64,000 bases of DNA from Mucilaginibacter sabulilitoris (GCF_034262375.1 NZ_CP139558.1:7316001-7380000), one strand, 5' to 3'. Positions 19,001-28,200 are shown, counted from the stretch's first letter. Numbers and translations: made by a program. Notes: generated by a model not told the origin, from the letters alone.

Positions 19001-19060
19001 GAGCAGCGTCATAAATAGCCATGCTAAATAGCGATTAAAATGAGTAAATTTTACTTTCAT
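16007..19060 (-). CDS. SusC/RagA-type TonB-dependent receptor
   Basis: 1017 residues, full length for the family. A signal peptide (about 1-29, ending GHAQS) is followed by a carboxypeptidase-regulatory-like domain (VKGIVKDATGGPLPGASIKV). The SusC linker SEVVVVGYGTQKRSDVTGSV and the plug (ATIRGQNSISAASGPFVVVD, MEILKDASAVAIYGANGSQG) lead into a long beta-barrel that includes the conserved KWTGGLTNTFHYKNFNLSIF and ends in NISLK. It imports oligosaccharide across the outer membrane with the SusD encoded 16 bp downstream. No STN domain is present, matching control by the hybrid regulator rather than by a sigma factor. Confidence 0.95.
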   Translation of the reverse strand: MKVKFTHFNRYLAWLFMTLLVGICQPGHAQSPGTITVKGIVKDATGGPLPGASIKVVSTGQGVVSDVNGLFRLTVNDGATLSISFVGLTTKTVQVDKNNTNIVVVLDDNDKKLSEVVVVGYGTQKRSDVTGSVTSVPKARLSQLPVTNVLQAVEGAVAGVTVAAPSSVPGSQPTATIRGQNSISAASGPFVVVDGIPLTKSGGSLNDINPNDIASMEILKDASAVAIYGANGSQGVILITTKRGTTGKPVIRYNGYGGYENLGHILEPRGPAAFTQKFLDYEAQNNLKQQFPEPVYNNSERANYAAGHTIDWVKESTQQGIMQDHNLSVSGGTPDVKYFLSADYLKQKGVIKGYQYNRASVRSNLDVNVTSFLSVGANLYFANNNYDGGRANLLNATAMSPYGNEYNADGTYTIYPMAPEQLYTNPLLGLTTDQINRSVNISGNGYAQITFGGVLKGLKYRLNAGYTYLPTRVDSYSGRLANTPLGSATALSSETNSYTLDNLLLYTRDFGKHRIDFTGLYSTQQRKYFTSGIAGTGYINDGLSFNQIGIGSTISGATVNGSFSGTYSDRYALNSQMGRLNYSYDSRYLLTLTVRRDGSSVFGANTSKYGWFPVAAAGWNVSNERFLKDSKWVNNLKLRASYGKTGNEAVSVYRTITSDGTVRFPFNGVSNIGVQASNLGNRNLHWETTNEGNIAADFSVLNSRLSGTVEYYDSRTYGLLLNRALPLITGYSQVVDNIGKVANKGVEVTLNTRNIDAPNFKWESTIVFAANKNKIVDLYGDGKNDIGNRWFIGKPIGVIYDYKMTGVWQTGEDASKQDPGAKPGDLKFADTNGDGKITADDKVIQGQTAPKWTGGLTNTFHYKNFNLSIFIQTAQGMLKNNADLNYADESGRRNTPAAIGYWTPTNGNQEFQSLSYTNTRGYGYPRDASYTRIKDITFSYVVPQKLLEKAHIAGLTLYASGRNLKTFTNWIGWDPEQSFYTRGTSNSGANQSAYTADWTNNYPVTRTIIIGANISLK

Positions 19061-19870
19061 AAATTTTAGAAGTTTAAATTGGTTAATAAGAAGGTTTTTA
19101 ATAATTGTTATTTTAACACATATACTTTTTGATATAAAAGGTCAATAGAAAATACGTGCCGTAATTCCATGCTTTATTGTTTGATGTTTATAAATTGGAC
19201 TGGGTAGCCGAAAGTAAAGCCACCTATTTTATTAATTGGATAAGACGAAATAAGGGCAAAATAAATTAACAAATGGGGGGTAAATCATCAAAGAGTAGGG
19301 GGGTAAATTAAAAGTGCACAGCCAATTGAATAAAAAGCCTCGCATTTTTCATGAGAGGCTTTCTGGTGATAACGGTGCAAAGCTCGAACCATTTTATTGC
19401 CGAATTGATTAAAGCAGATCGTTTTTCAAACTTTCGGGCAGAAGTTAAAGAAGCCTGGTAAAAAAAATAGGCCTATTATGGACCATTCGAAAGAATCTAA
19501 TGGAAATTTTGGTCCATGCACAGTTCTCTAACATCGAACTTGCCATGTCCCGCCTAAACAGCTTCCGACAGCGCTATAAGAAACAACTGATCGACCAGGC
19601 GTATTGCAGGAAGGGAGTATTAATTATCACAATCAGATTCGCGGGCCTTTTCTTAAGTTACACCATTTTGTGGAATTTATTAAGAAGTACAGGAAACGGA
19701 CTAAGACAGGGTTCGAACTTATATGGCAACGGGTTTTAAATCCTCGAGTGAAAATTGGGATTATCGAATAATTTTTCGCACGTCGCCTGCACTTCAGGTA
19801 ATATTTTTAACATTAGCGGAAAGCGTGCGCGAAAAGCAATGACTCCGAAATGCACACTTTTTCGCAGTCA
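19061..19870. other. Gene-poor 0.8 kb between SusC and the ATPase gene
   Basis: The right-hand part upstream of SusC (about 19061-19320) must hold its promoter, but no good TAnnTTTG match was found; the closest is TACTTTCG on the minus strand near 19210. Beyond the hairpin at 19334-19362 there are only short frames. One at 19351-19461 (36 residues) ends HFIAELIKADRFSNFRAEVK plus EAW. A 79-codon plus-strand frame at 19500-19739 has no recognisable content. These look like decayed sequence rather than genes. Confidence 0.4.
19334..19362 (-). terminator. Hairpin with T-run on the minus strand
   Basis: Arms aaagcctc (19334-19341) and gaggcttt (19355-19362) flank a 13-nt loop. On the minus strand the stem runs into TTTTTATTC. 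It may end transcripts coming from the ATPase gene about 500 bp upstream. Confidence 0.6.
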
Positions 19871-21079
19871 TTACTTTGACAAATATTGATGGGCAGGAAC
19901 TACATGAACAACTTTGCCATTTTTCTCCAACCGATCGGTTTGATCAAGCGTTACGATAAAGCCTTCATCAGCATTGAAAAAGGTAAGCGTTTCGACCACA
20001 CCATCCAACTCACGGTTGATATTATCAGGGTTTAATTCAAAACAAACCTGAACGGCCTCTACTAATTTGCCGTTATTCGCGATAACGAAATCGCATTCAT
20101 TCTTTTCAGCAAAATAATAGATCTCCCGGTGTTTTTGACGTAGGTGCAGGTAAACCAAATTCTCGAACTTTCTGCCATTATCTTCTGTAAAAGAACCCGA
20201 ATTAACATTGATCAAGCCTGTATCTATGGCATAAACTTTTCTGGGATTAGCAATTTGCTTTCTTAAAGAGTAGCTAAATTTTGGCACGAATTGTAATAGA
20301 TATGAATATTCCAGGTGCGACAAATACTCCATAACTGTACTGGTAGACCCGATCTCAAACAGCGTTTTGAGCCTGTTACCTGTGATCAACTTTGAAACAT
20401 TAGAGAGCAGATAAAATGCCAACCGCTGCAATGTTTTAACATCCCTGACGCCGTAGCGCACTGCAATATCCCGGATTAGTATATCCTCAAATAGTTGGTT
20501 TAATATTTCAGGTATCCCTTGCTTTAAATATTCCGGAAAGCCGCCTAATTCTAAATAGCTCAATAAGGAGGATTTATCGTAAGATAATCCCTTGAAAACG
20601 CAAAATTCGTGATAAGAAAAAGGGAAAAGCTCTTTTGTGATATGCCGCCCGGTTAATCTGGTGCCCAACTCTCGGCTTAATAAAGAGGCATTAGAGCCTG
20701 TTATTACTAATTTATAATCCTCATCCAGCTTTTGCCTGGCATATCTTTCCCATTCCGGAATAATTTGGATCTCATCAAAAAAAAGCACATTACTTCCGCT
20801 GGCCTTTATAGATTCATCCAGCCTGGCAAAGTCAGTAGGACCGAATTCATAAAGTCGTGGGTCTTCAAAATTAAGATATAATGCATCAGGATATCTCTCT
20901 TTGAGTAGTTGGAAGAGCAGCGTGCTTTTCCCGCATCTCCTTATTCCCGAAACAATTAATGCAAATGCCGAAAGGTCTGGTAATGTTGCCAGCGCATCTC
21001 TTTTCAGACCAGGATCTTTTTGGGCCAGGTTCGCTTTTTGTGTTTCGATAACCTGGTTAATTGCAGACAGAAGTATCAT
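19871..21079 (-). CDS. AAA_14/DUF4143 family ATPase
   Basis: 402 residues. The N-terminal AAA_14 ATPase has Walker A in SGIRRCGKSTLLFQLL (about residues 43-58), Walker B in NVLFFDEIQIIPEWE, and a sensor-type KLVITGSNASLLSRELGTRL followed by RLTGRHITKELFPFSYHEF. The C-terminal half matches DUF4143: LGGFPEYLKQG, KTLQRLAFYLLSNVSKLITG, VYAIDTGLINVN. It ends in a restriction-endonuclease-like patch, GRKFENLVYLHLRQ, with E-C-D-F-V and VEAVQVCFEL. Such ATPases are widespread and often strain-specific; their function is not established. It is divergent from the DUF6922-like gene and is not part of the glycan locus. Confidence 0.9.
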   Translation of the reverse strand: MILLSAINQVIETQKANLAQKDPGLKRDALATLPDLSAFALIVSGIRRCGKSTLLFQLLKERYPDALYLNFEDPRLYEFGPTDFARLDESIKASGSNVLFFDEIQIIPEWERYARQKLDEDYKLVITGSNASLLSRELGTRLTGRHITKELFPFSYHEFCVFKGLSYDKSSLLSYLELGGFPEYLKQGIPEILNQLFEDILIRDIAVRYGVRDVKTLQRLAFYLLSNVSKLITGNRLKTLFEIGSTSTVMEYLSHLEYSYLLQFVPKFSYSLRKQIANPRKVYAIDTGLINVNSGSFTEDNGRKFENLVYLHLRQKHREIYYFAEKNECDFVIANNGKLVEAVQVCFELNPDNINRELDGVVETLTFFNADEGFIVTLDQTDRLEKNGKVVHVVPAHQYLSK

Positions 21080-21095
21080 AATAATTTATTTGATA

Positions 21096-21103
21096 CAAAC
21101 ATA
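21096..21103 (-). promoter_or_regulatory. Bacteroidota -7 promoter element for the ATPase gene
   Basis: The minus strand reads TATGTTTG, a full match to TAnnTTTG, about 17 bp before the ATG at 21079. A palindromic stretch, acaaaattgtttgttggtaa to acaattttgt (21103-21135), follows in the divergent spacer and could be an operator. Confidence 0.55.
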
Positions 21104-21151
21104 CAAAATTGTTTGTTGGTAAAATACAATTTTGTCTGATACGATACTACG

Positions 21152-21412
21152 TTGGTTAAACTTAAGATCGGCAATATTAATCGTCCTGATATATCCAAAC
21201 TTCGCAGGATATTATTTTGGGACACCGATTTTGATAAAATTGATTGGCAACGGCAGAAAAATGCCGTCATCCGACGGGTGTGGGAACGTGGTAATGAAGA
21301 TGAGAAAAAAGAGATACAAAGATTTTACGGCATTGATAATATACATGCTACCATTAAGGATTTAAAGCCTTTTCGTCCGCCCCCTTCATTTTTAAGACGA
21401 AAATCCGACTAA
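21152..21412 (+). CDS. Small DUF6922-like protein (function unknown)
   Basis: 86 residues from a TTG start, with no ATG available in frame after a TGA at 21137-21139. The core, DISKLRRILFWDTDFDKIDW then NAVIRRVWERGNEDEKKEI, closely resembles the DUF6922 proteins common in Bacteroidota. These are often encoded near nucleotidyltransferase, restriction or toxin-like genes. The C-terminal tail (RPPPSFLRRKSD) is proline- and lysine-rich. Either it starts at TTG or the gene has lost its true N-terminus. It is divergent from the ATPase gene, with only 72 bp between the two starts. The role is unknown; a small regulator or antitoxin-like part is possible. Confidence 0.65.
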   Translation: MVKLKIGNINRPDISKLRRILFWDTDFDKIDWQRQKNAVIRRVWERGNEDEKKEIQRFYGIDNIHATIKDLKPFRPPPSFLRRKSD

Positions 21413-21593
21413 TGCTCCATTGGAATACGGTATCAGTGAATACGTGTAATTTATAAATAGAGGTTACTAATACCAATTTCTATTCTCATAGCTATTTTAA
21501 ACCGTTTTATGCTATTTTAAGTAAAATTAGGTTGTTTTAAATCATTTGGAGTGCACTGAGGTTACTGGAATGTATGCAAGAGGTCTATAACGC

Positions 21594-21682
21594 AAAAAAA
21601 GCACTTACCTTTTATTTGTAAGTACTTAATAATCAATGCGTGGAGAATATCGGAGTCGAACCGATGATCTCTTGCATGCCAT
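21594..21682 (-). repeat. tRNA-Ala 3'-half copy plus terminator (candidate attachment site B)
   Basis: The stretch 21641-21682 (tggagaatatcggagtcgaa... to ...cttgcatgccat) equals the 3' 42 nt of the intact tRNA-Ala (31042-31083) with one substitution. To its left, 21594-21627 is a terminator-like hairpin (gcacttac / gtaagtac) followed on the minus strand by seven T's, as after the real tRNA. The tRNA 5' half is absent; after 21682 the sequence diverges to ccgaaggtcggcacg. This is the expected form of the distal attachment site of an element inserted at the tRNA 3' end. Confidence 0.75.
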
Positions 21683-21988
21683 CCGAAGGTCGGCACGTTT
21701 AAAATAGTTTTAAATAAATATAATATATTGATTATTAGCTCATTAATAATTTTTGAAAACTTAAATATTACCGTTTAAAACCCCTTTTAACCGCCTTTGG
21801 AGGTCATCAAGAGGTCATCAAAAAAATGCAGTTCTTATGAATAGTTTTTCATTGCTTTGAGATGGTAGGTGGATAAACTGCGTTATATCTCGTTATATCT
21901 CCCCTTTTCACTAATTTTGAGTTGATCACTAATATTAATACACAAACTGGTTTAAAACATATGCAGGTTAATTTCATAGCGTGCAATG
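21683..21988. other. AT-rich spacer beside attachment site B
   Basis: There is no gene. The stretch contains the direct repeat gaggtcatcaa gaggtcatcaa (about 21800-21821), of which aagaggtcatc also occurs in the tRNA on the minus strand. It also holds a doubled cgttatatct (about 21881-21899). With tatgcaagaggtc at 21573-21585, these could be arm- or core-type recombinase sites. Confidence 0.4.
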
Positions 21989-23563
21989 TCAGGATTTATC
22001 ATTATTAATCCAATGCTTCTCGTCCCGGTTCAGTATAACACCACCTTTTTTTAGTACTTGCTGCAATTGATTTACATCAATGTCCTGTACTGGCTTCTTA
22101 GTCTTTGCAGCAATTGTTGCGGCAATGCCAGCGGCCTGACCAAGCTGCATCCAGGTAACTTCAACCCTTACAGAACAAAAACCAACATGAGAAGCTGAAA
22201 CGCAAACAGGTACAAGTAAATTTGTACATTCATTCTCTTTAGGGATGATAACACGGTACGAAAGTTCATAAGGTTGTTCGACTTTAGCCCAGATACGGCC
22301 TTCATTTATGTATTGTGTTTTGGATATAGCTACTTTTTGCACATGATGACAATCCACAAAGTGGGAACCTAATGCGATAGCATCAGTTTTTTTAGGTTCT
22401 TCAAAAATGTCCTTCTGCGTTTGTACATAGCTTCCTACCATTCGACGCGCTTCCCGGATATATAAATAATATGGAAAGTTATGATTGTCCTTAAACTCAT
22501 CGGGAGCCAAACCGTATCTGTTTGCCTCATCGTGTAGTTGTTTTGGTACGGACTGATCATGCTGCAAAAAATAGAGAAGGCCTAATGTCCAATCCTTATG
22601 ATCCTGGAAAATTTGTTTCCGCTTTTCGTATCCAGCGTCCGGATAATTGGTGTTACCGCCGAAAAGCCCAAGTGAGATAACCGAATTTTGTTTATTATTG
22701 GCTTCAAACTTTCCTGGTGGGTAATTCCAGGAATACAAATCAATGATATCCGATAGTTTGGTATTAGGATGTTCAGCCAGCAGGCGTTTAAGCGTAATGA
22801 AGCGGTTTGCATAGTAATGCAATGGCAAAGGAAACGGCACTCTGTCGAAGTTGGTAGACATCATCAACCGAAAATTGTAATTGATGATCCTTTTACTAGC
22901 TTCCCCGTTGGATAATTTTTTTGCTTCTATAAACCCTGGAAGCAATTTTTCATTGTCATCATATGGCGAAACGTCGATAGGCTTATCCAACAAACGAATC
23001 CCAGCAAGCGATTCATTATATTGTGCCCTACTTTCCCGCCCATAGGTGTACGATACTCCTGCTCTTGCCATCAGATCGCCTTCATAAGTTGCATCAATAA
23101 AAGTATCACCACTAACTGTTTTTCCATTGGTCAATGTTATACTTTTGATGGCATCATCTCTTTTATTTACTTTGTTAACAAAAGCCTCGTAGATAACAGA
23201 GACGTGTTGTTCTGCCAGCATATCCACAAATATTTTTTCTGCAACATGCGATTCAAAATAAAAAGCAGGTTTATTCATTCCATAAGCTTTACCGATGCGG
23301 GTATAAATCTCCAACGGAATTCCAGAGATAGTTTCCTCAATCATATGTTCGGTTTCCGCAGTTCCAATCCCACTTGTATTCATACCGCCTACATGACGGG
23401 TCTGCTCAATTAAAATGACCTTAGCGCCTTGCCTGGCCGCCGCTACCGCAGCTGATATGCCCCCGGGTGTACCACCATACACCACAACAGTGGGTTTGTC
23501 GGCGGCATTTAACTTAAAAGCGTAAAATATTAGGAGTGCAATTACTATATGTATTTTTTTCAT
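21989..23563 (-). CDS. Secreted FAD-dependent oxidoreductase (FAD_oxidored family)
   Basis: 524 residues from the ATG at 23563. An in-frame ATG at 23698 exists, but the 23563 start places a normal signal peptide (MKKIHIVIALLIFYAFKLNA) directly before the fold. The Rossmann dinucleotide motif follows: VVVYGGTPGGISAAVAAARQ, then VILIEQTRHVGGMNTSGIG. Other family blocks are FIDATYEGDLMARAGVSYTYGRES, YLYIREARRMVG and GQAAGIAATIAA. Such proteins are frequent in glycan-use loci of Bacteroidota, sometimes annotated as xanthan-lyase-like; substrates are mostly unknown. It follows the SusD gene on the same strand, separated by a strong terminator, so it probably has its own promoter. Confidence 0.87.
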   Translation of the reverse strand: MKKIHIVIALLIFYAFKLNAADKPTVVVYGGTPGGISAAVAAARQGAKVILIEQTRHVGGMNTSGIGTAETEHMIEETISGIPLEIYTRIGKAYGMNKPAFYFESHVAEKIFVDMLAEQHVSVIYEAFVNKVNKRDDAIKSITLTNGKTVSGDTFIDATYEGDLMARAGVSYTYGRESRAQYNESLAGIRLLDKPIDVSPYDDNEKLLPGFIEAKKLSNGEASKRIINYNFRLMMSTNFDRVPFPLPLHYYANRFITLKRLLAEHPNTKLSDIIDLYSWNYPPGKFEANNKQNSVISLGLFGGNTNYPDAGYEKRKQIFQDHKDWTLGLLYFLQHDQSVPKQLHDEANRYGLAPDEFKDNHNFPYYLYIREARRMVGSYVQTQKDIFEEPKKTDAIALGSHFVDCHHVQKVAISKTQYINEGRIWAKVEQPYELSYRVIIPKENECTNLLVPVCVSASHVGFCSVRVEVTWMQLGQAAGIAATIAAKTKKPVQDIDVNQLQQVLKKGGVILNRDEKHWINNDKS

Positions 23564-23715
23564 TTTTTCAATTATAGTACTGATTTCTTTATCAATAAGT
23601 TGCAAATTAGGTTTGCGGGACAATAAGTAGTTTTCAACATCATGATAGTTCGGTTTCAGAGCGAATGACGACAACTCATTTCCTTCGTTATTGAGCACGG
23701 ATCACATTGTAAAAC

Positions 23716-23749
23716 AACAAACAAAGTGCGCCGGCGCGCTTTGTTTGTT
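23716..23749 (-). terminator. Strong hairpin terminator after the second SusD gene
   Basis: Arms aacaaacaaag (23716-23726) and ctttgtttgtt (23739-23749) pair perfectly, with a GC-rich inner part around ccgg. On the minus strand it is followed by GTTTTAC. It lies 8 bp after the SusD stop. Confidence 0.85.
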
Positions 23750-23757
23750 AAACGATA

Positions 23758-25242
23758 TTAAAAGCCTGGATTTTGTGTAAGTGCAGAGTTTACATCCATC
23801 TGGTGTTGCGGAATGGGGTAAAGCAGATTTTTTTGTGAAACCGGTATCCCTGCAGCTTGCAGAGTGCTTACGTATTTGCCAGTCCTTAACAAATCCCAGC
23901 GGCGATGGCCTTCAAAGCAGAGTTCCCACCCCCGTTCTTGTAAAACCGCATCCCTAAATTGAGCCTGCGATAAGCCGGTCAGGTTTTGAGGATTAGCTGA
24001 TGAATTGCCATTTCTCGCACGAGTCCGCACCTGGTTTATGGCATCATAGGCATCAGGAGTTGGTCCATTGATTTCATTAATTGCTTCGGCATAGATAAGA
24101 AGCACGTCAGCATACCGTATAATCATGAAATTATTCCGCGCATCGAATTCCGCGCAAGGTGAAGGATCCCAGTATTTGTCAACACAAGGTCCGTTGCGCG
24201 CAAACACCAATTGGCTGTTTGCCGGATTCACCTTTTGCGTGATAATAGTAACTTGTTTACGATAGTCGCCTGCCAGATAAGAATTAACATATGAGGGTTC
24301 GACATTGTATGACCCGCCACCCTGATTAATAGGATATGAAAAATAAATTGAAAAAAATTCAGCCATCGGACTGCCGTAAGTGGTTTTTATGCAACTATAT
24401 TGTGCTGAAAAAATATGCTCCTGACCATTCTTATTTTCGGGTGGGAAAATGTTTTTATAATCCGGAAAAAGACTGTAGACTTTTGAATCAATTACCTGTT
24501 TGGCATAAAGGGCAGCATTTGCATAATCCTTGTGGGTAAGATAAACTTTTGCCAAAATTGATTTAACAGCGCCGCTTGTTGCCCGCCCGATTGTCCCGGC
24601 GGCAGTATAATTTGCTGGGAGATTTGCGGCATCTGCATCTTTTAAATCGTTAATGATTTGACTATAGATGTCATTGGCTGCTGTCCGCTTTATACTGACA
24701 TTTACGACATCCGAAGTCGGTGTGGTAACCAATGGCACATCACCAAATGCCTGCACCAAGTCAAAGTAAGTCAGTGCCCTCAGAAACTTTGCTTCCCCCA
24801 TTACCTGCGCTTTAGCGGTGGCATCCATGGTAATCCCGGGAACGTTTTTGATTACACGGTTCGCTCTGTCAATCAACAGGTAACAATTTGTATAAAAGGA
24901 ATCAAAAGTAGGGTTGGAGGGCGAATAATTATTAGTTTTAAGATCTAATATAGTCGCCCCAATAGTCGACTCAACGTTCAGTTCTTCTGAATTGACATCC
25001 GCCAGGTTGATCATTGTCATACCATATATAGTTCTCAATCTGTCATATATAGCATCAAGTGCAACAGTGGCGTCACTTGCAGTTTTGAAAGAGTTTTCCT
25101 CTCCCAAAAACGAATAAGGCTTCTCAACGAGATTATTTTTACAACTCCCTCCAAGAGTTAACACTATAGCCAGTAAACCGCACAGAAGAGTGCGCCCCTG
25201 TAAAAGCAGCATTTTGTTCGATAACTTATATTGTGGTTTCAT
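23758..25242 (-). CDS. SusD/RagB-family glycan-binding lipoprotein
   Basis: 494 residues from the ATG at 25242. The frame is open further upstream, but that part overlaps the SusC end and lacks a signal. The chosen start gives a lipoprotein leader ending LTLGGSCKNN. Domain signatures: NSFKTASDATVALDAIYDRL, AEAKFLRALTYFDLVQAFGD, AKVYLTHKDYANAALYAKQV, and the C-terminal NNFMIIRYADVLLIYAEAIN, INQVRTRARNG, QERGWELCFEGHRRWDLLRT and LLYPIPQHQMDVN. It pairs with the SusC gene that ends 16 bp upstream and should bind glycan or another ligand at the cell surface. Ligand unknown. Confidence 0.94.
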   Translation of the reverse strand: MKPQYKLSNKMLLLQGRTLLCGLLAIVLTLGGSCKNNLVEKPYSFLGEENSFKTASDATVALDAIYDRLRTIYGMTMINLADVNSEELNVESTIGATILDLKTNNYSPSNPTFDSFYTNCYLLIDRANRVIKNVPGITMDATAKAQVMGEAKFLRALTYFDLVQAFGDVPLVTTPTSDVVNVSIKRTAANDIYSQIINDLKDADAANLPANYTAAGTIGRATSGAVKSILAKVYLTHKDYANAALYAKQVIDSKVYSLFPDYKNIFPPENKNGQEHIFSAQYSCIKTTYGSPMAEFFSIYFSYPINQGGGSYNVEPSYVNSYLAGDYRKQVTIITQKVNPANSQLVFARNGPCVDKYWDPSPCAEFDARNNFMIIRYADVLLIYAEAINEINGPTPDAYDAINQVRTRARNGNSSANPQNLTGLSQAQFRDAVLQERGWELCFEGHRRWDLLRTGKYVSTLQAAGIPVSQKNLLYPIPQHQMDVNSALTQNPGF

Positions 25243-25258
25243 GTTTATCAGATTTAAT

Positions 25259-28200
25259 TTAAAATGTAGTAGACAAACCAAGCATGTAGATCCTTGATGG
25301 CGGATAGTTGAAATTATCCCTGCCATATGTGGTGTTACTATTGAAGTCACCGTTGACTTCAGGATCATAGCCGGTATATTTAGTGAAAGTAAGCAGGTTT
25401 TGTGCGCTAAAATAGATTCGGGCTTTCTTAATTACCTTCGTGAAGGTTGGCAACTGGTAACCGAACGTAACATTTTTTAAGCGTATGAACGAGCCGTCTT
25501 CTATCGCAAAATTCGAAACTGCCGGCAAAACCCACTGACGTATGCCGCCAACCGTGTTACTCGGATTAGTGGCTGTCCAATGATTCACATAGTATGATTT
25601 CAGGTGGTTATACTGAGCATCTATTAGGCTAGTGAAAGTATTATAAATTTTATTGCCTTGTACGCCCTGTAAGAAAAAGGAGAAGTCGAATCGTTTGTAC
25701 GAGAAATTGTTGGTCAGGCCGAAAATAAATTTAGGAAGGCCGTTTCCCAGCACCTGGCGATCAGTTGACTCATTGTAAACGCCATCGCCATTTACATCTT
25801 TCCAGCGATATGCGCCCGGCAAGCTACCTGCTTGTGCTAAGGGACCTGCGGCCGCGATCTGTTGCGTCGTTTGCCATACGCCATCAAATACATTACCGTA
25901 AAAGGACCCGAGGGGCTTTCCAACCTCTATTATCGTTAATCCGGAAAAATAATGATCCACGCCATTAGCAAGCGATATAACTTTGTTTTCGTTGTAGGAG
26001 ATGTTGCCAGCCGTTGTCCATTTGAACCCATTTGCTCCCTTGTCAATATTTACTGAAGTAACAGCCAGTTCAAAGCCCTTGTTTTGAACACTGCCAATAT
26101 TACGCAGTACACTGGTGGCACCTGTAGTTGCCGGTAAATCCACATATAGCAATAAACCGCTGGTTTTTTTTAGGTAATAATCGCCAACAACGGTGAGACG
26201 GTTATTTAAAAACCCCACATCCAGTCCAATATCCAGTTGCGCTGTTTTTTCCCATTTCAGATCGGGATTTTCAATACGTGAAACTTGATTGGTAAGTACT
26301 TCGACATCGTTAAATACCGTTTTGCCAATAGTGTATTGCGAGAGGGAATTATATAAGCCAATTCCATCATTACCGGTAATACCGTAACTGGCCCTAAACT
26401 TAAGGTCACTTATAACAAGATTATTTCTTAGGAAATTTTCGTCAGACACGCGCCAGGCAAATGCGCCGGAAGGGAAAAAGCCATATTTATTATTTGCGCC
26501 GAAGCGTGACGAGCCGTCTTCCCGTGCACTAACCGTGAACAAATAACGGCCTTTAAAGCGGTAATTTATCCTGGCCAAATAGGAATTGAGCCCCCATTTT
26601 TGCAAGCCGCTGCTCGTGATATCGAGTGTACTGGCTGCTGATAAGTTATTGGCACCTAATACATAGTTTGGAAAATTTTCTGCTTCCTGATAAGTTGTTT
26701 GCAGTCTGTTGCTTTGGAATGTTACGCCAGCAAGTATATCAAATGAATGATTATCATTTATTTTCCTGGTATAGGTAAGCGTGTTTTCATTTAAAGTATT
26801 GATGTTTTCAGAAGTGCCATTACTGCCGTACCCATTTCGACCACTGCCAGCAAGCGTTTGCGGTGTGAAGAACACATTTCTAAACGAAGTTTGAATATCT
26901 GCACCAAAACTTATATGTGCCTTCAGGCCTTCGATAATGTTGAAGTCGCCAAATACATTGCCCAGCATTCTGTCGGTTGTAAGCAAATTTGTTGATGTAT
27001 TTTGCACAGCAACTGGATTAGGAGTACTCGCAAAACCTGTCCCGGGGCCTAAATTCAATAACTGATAGCTACCATCCGCCGCATAAACGGGGCTGGCTGG
27101 CGATATCGTCAACGCCTCGTATATAGGACCCGCAACCAGGTCCTCTGACACACCGTTATTAACTGTTCGTGACGCCGTAAGGTTAGACCCGATTTTAACG
27201 TGGTCACTCAAGGTAGCATCCAAGTTTACCCTTGATGCGTAACGTTTAAAGTTATTAGCTATGATAATGCCGTCCTGATTTAAATAGTTCCCACTAACCA
27301 GATATTTTACTTTATCCGAGCCGCCAGTAATAGACAATTGATAACTTTGCATCGGCGCGGTCCTAAAGATTTCTTTTTGCCAGTCGGTACCCTCGCCATA
27401 AGAAGCAACTGGTCGGGGATAAGGTCCGGTAGGGTTTCCAAATCGTAGAGCGAAGCCAAGATTGGCAAGTTGCTCATTTTTCAAATTAAGATGATCCATA
27501 GCATTGCCTAATTTCAATTGTTTTACAACCTGCTGTTCACCGGCATAGGTTTCAAACTCAATATTAGGTTGTCCAAGTTTTCCACGCTTGGTAATTACCA
27601 ATACCACACCATTCGCTCCCCTCGAACCATATATTGCAGTAGCTGAAGCATCTTTCAAAACCTCTATTGACTCAATATCATTCGGATTAATGGTAGAAAG
27701 GGGGTTAGCATAGCTGGCTCCGCTACCACTCGCACCGTTTGCAGCGGTAGGAACCGAAATTGGAAAACCGTCAACAACGTACAAAGGATCATTGCTGGCA
27801 GAAATAGAATTGCCGCCACGCACCCGAATAGTTATCCCTCCGCCGGGCGCATTGGACGCCTGGGTAATCTGCACACCGGAAACTTTGCCTTGCAATGCCT
27901 GGTTAAACGAGTTAATGGGCTGTGACTTGATCTCATTCGACCCTATTGAGGAAACCGAGCCCGTAAGATCTTTTTTGCGGACCGTACCGTAACCGATCAC
28001 GACTATTTGATTTAATCCTTTTGACTCTGCTTTTAACTGAATATTAATCACAGTGCGTCCTTCGATCGGAATTTCCTGGGTTAAATAACCGACACAACTA
28101 AAAACAAGTGTACCTTTGCCGTCTGGAATATTAAGGGAATAATTGCCTTTGAAATCTGATATCGTTCCTAAATTAGAATCTTTTAATTTAATACTTACCC

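Noticed and set aside
19500..19739. 79-codon plus-strand frame between SusC and the ATPase gene
   Set aside because: No family resemblance, no promoter or conserved start; composition suggests non-coding or decayed DNA.
21641..21682. Functional tRNA at site B
   Set aside because: The 5' half of the tRNA is missing; sequence after 21682 does not form a D-arm or acceptor.
19061..21988. Insertion sequence or transposase remnants in the gene-poor gaps
   Set aside because: No transposase motifs, terminal inverted repeats or target duplications could be seen.
23021..23413. 130-codon plus-strand frame within the FAD oxidoreductase gene
   Set aside because: Cys/His-rich random-looking translation that fully overlaps a gene with clear family motifs.
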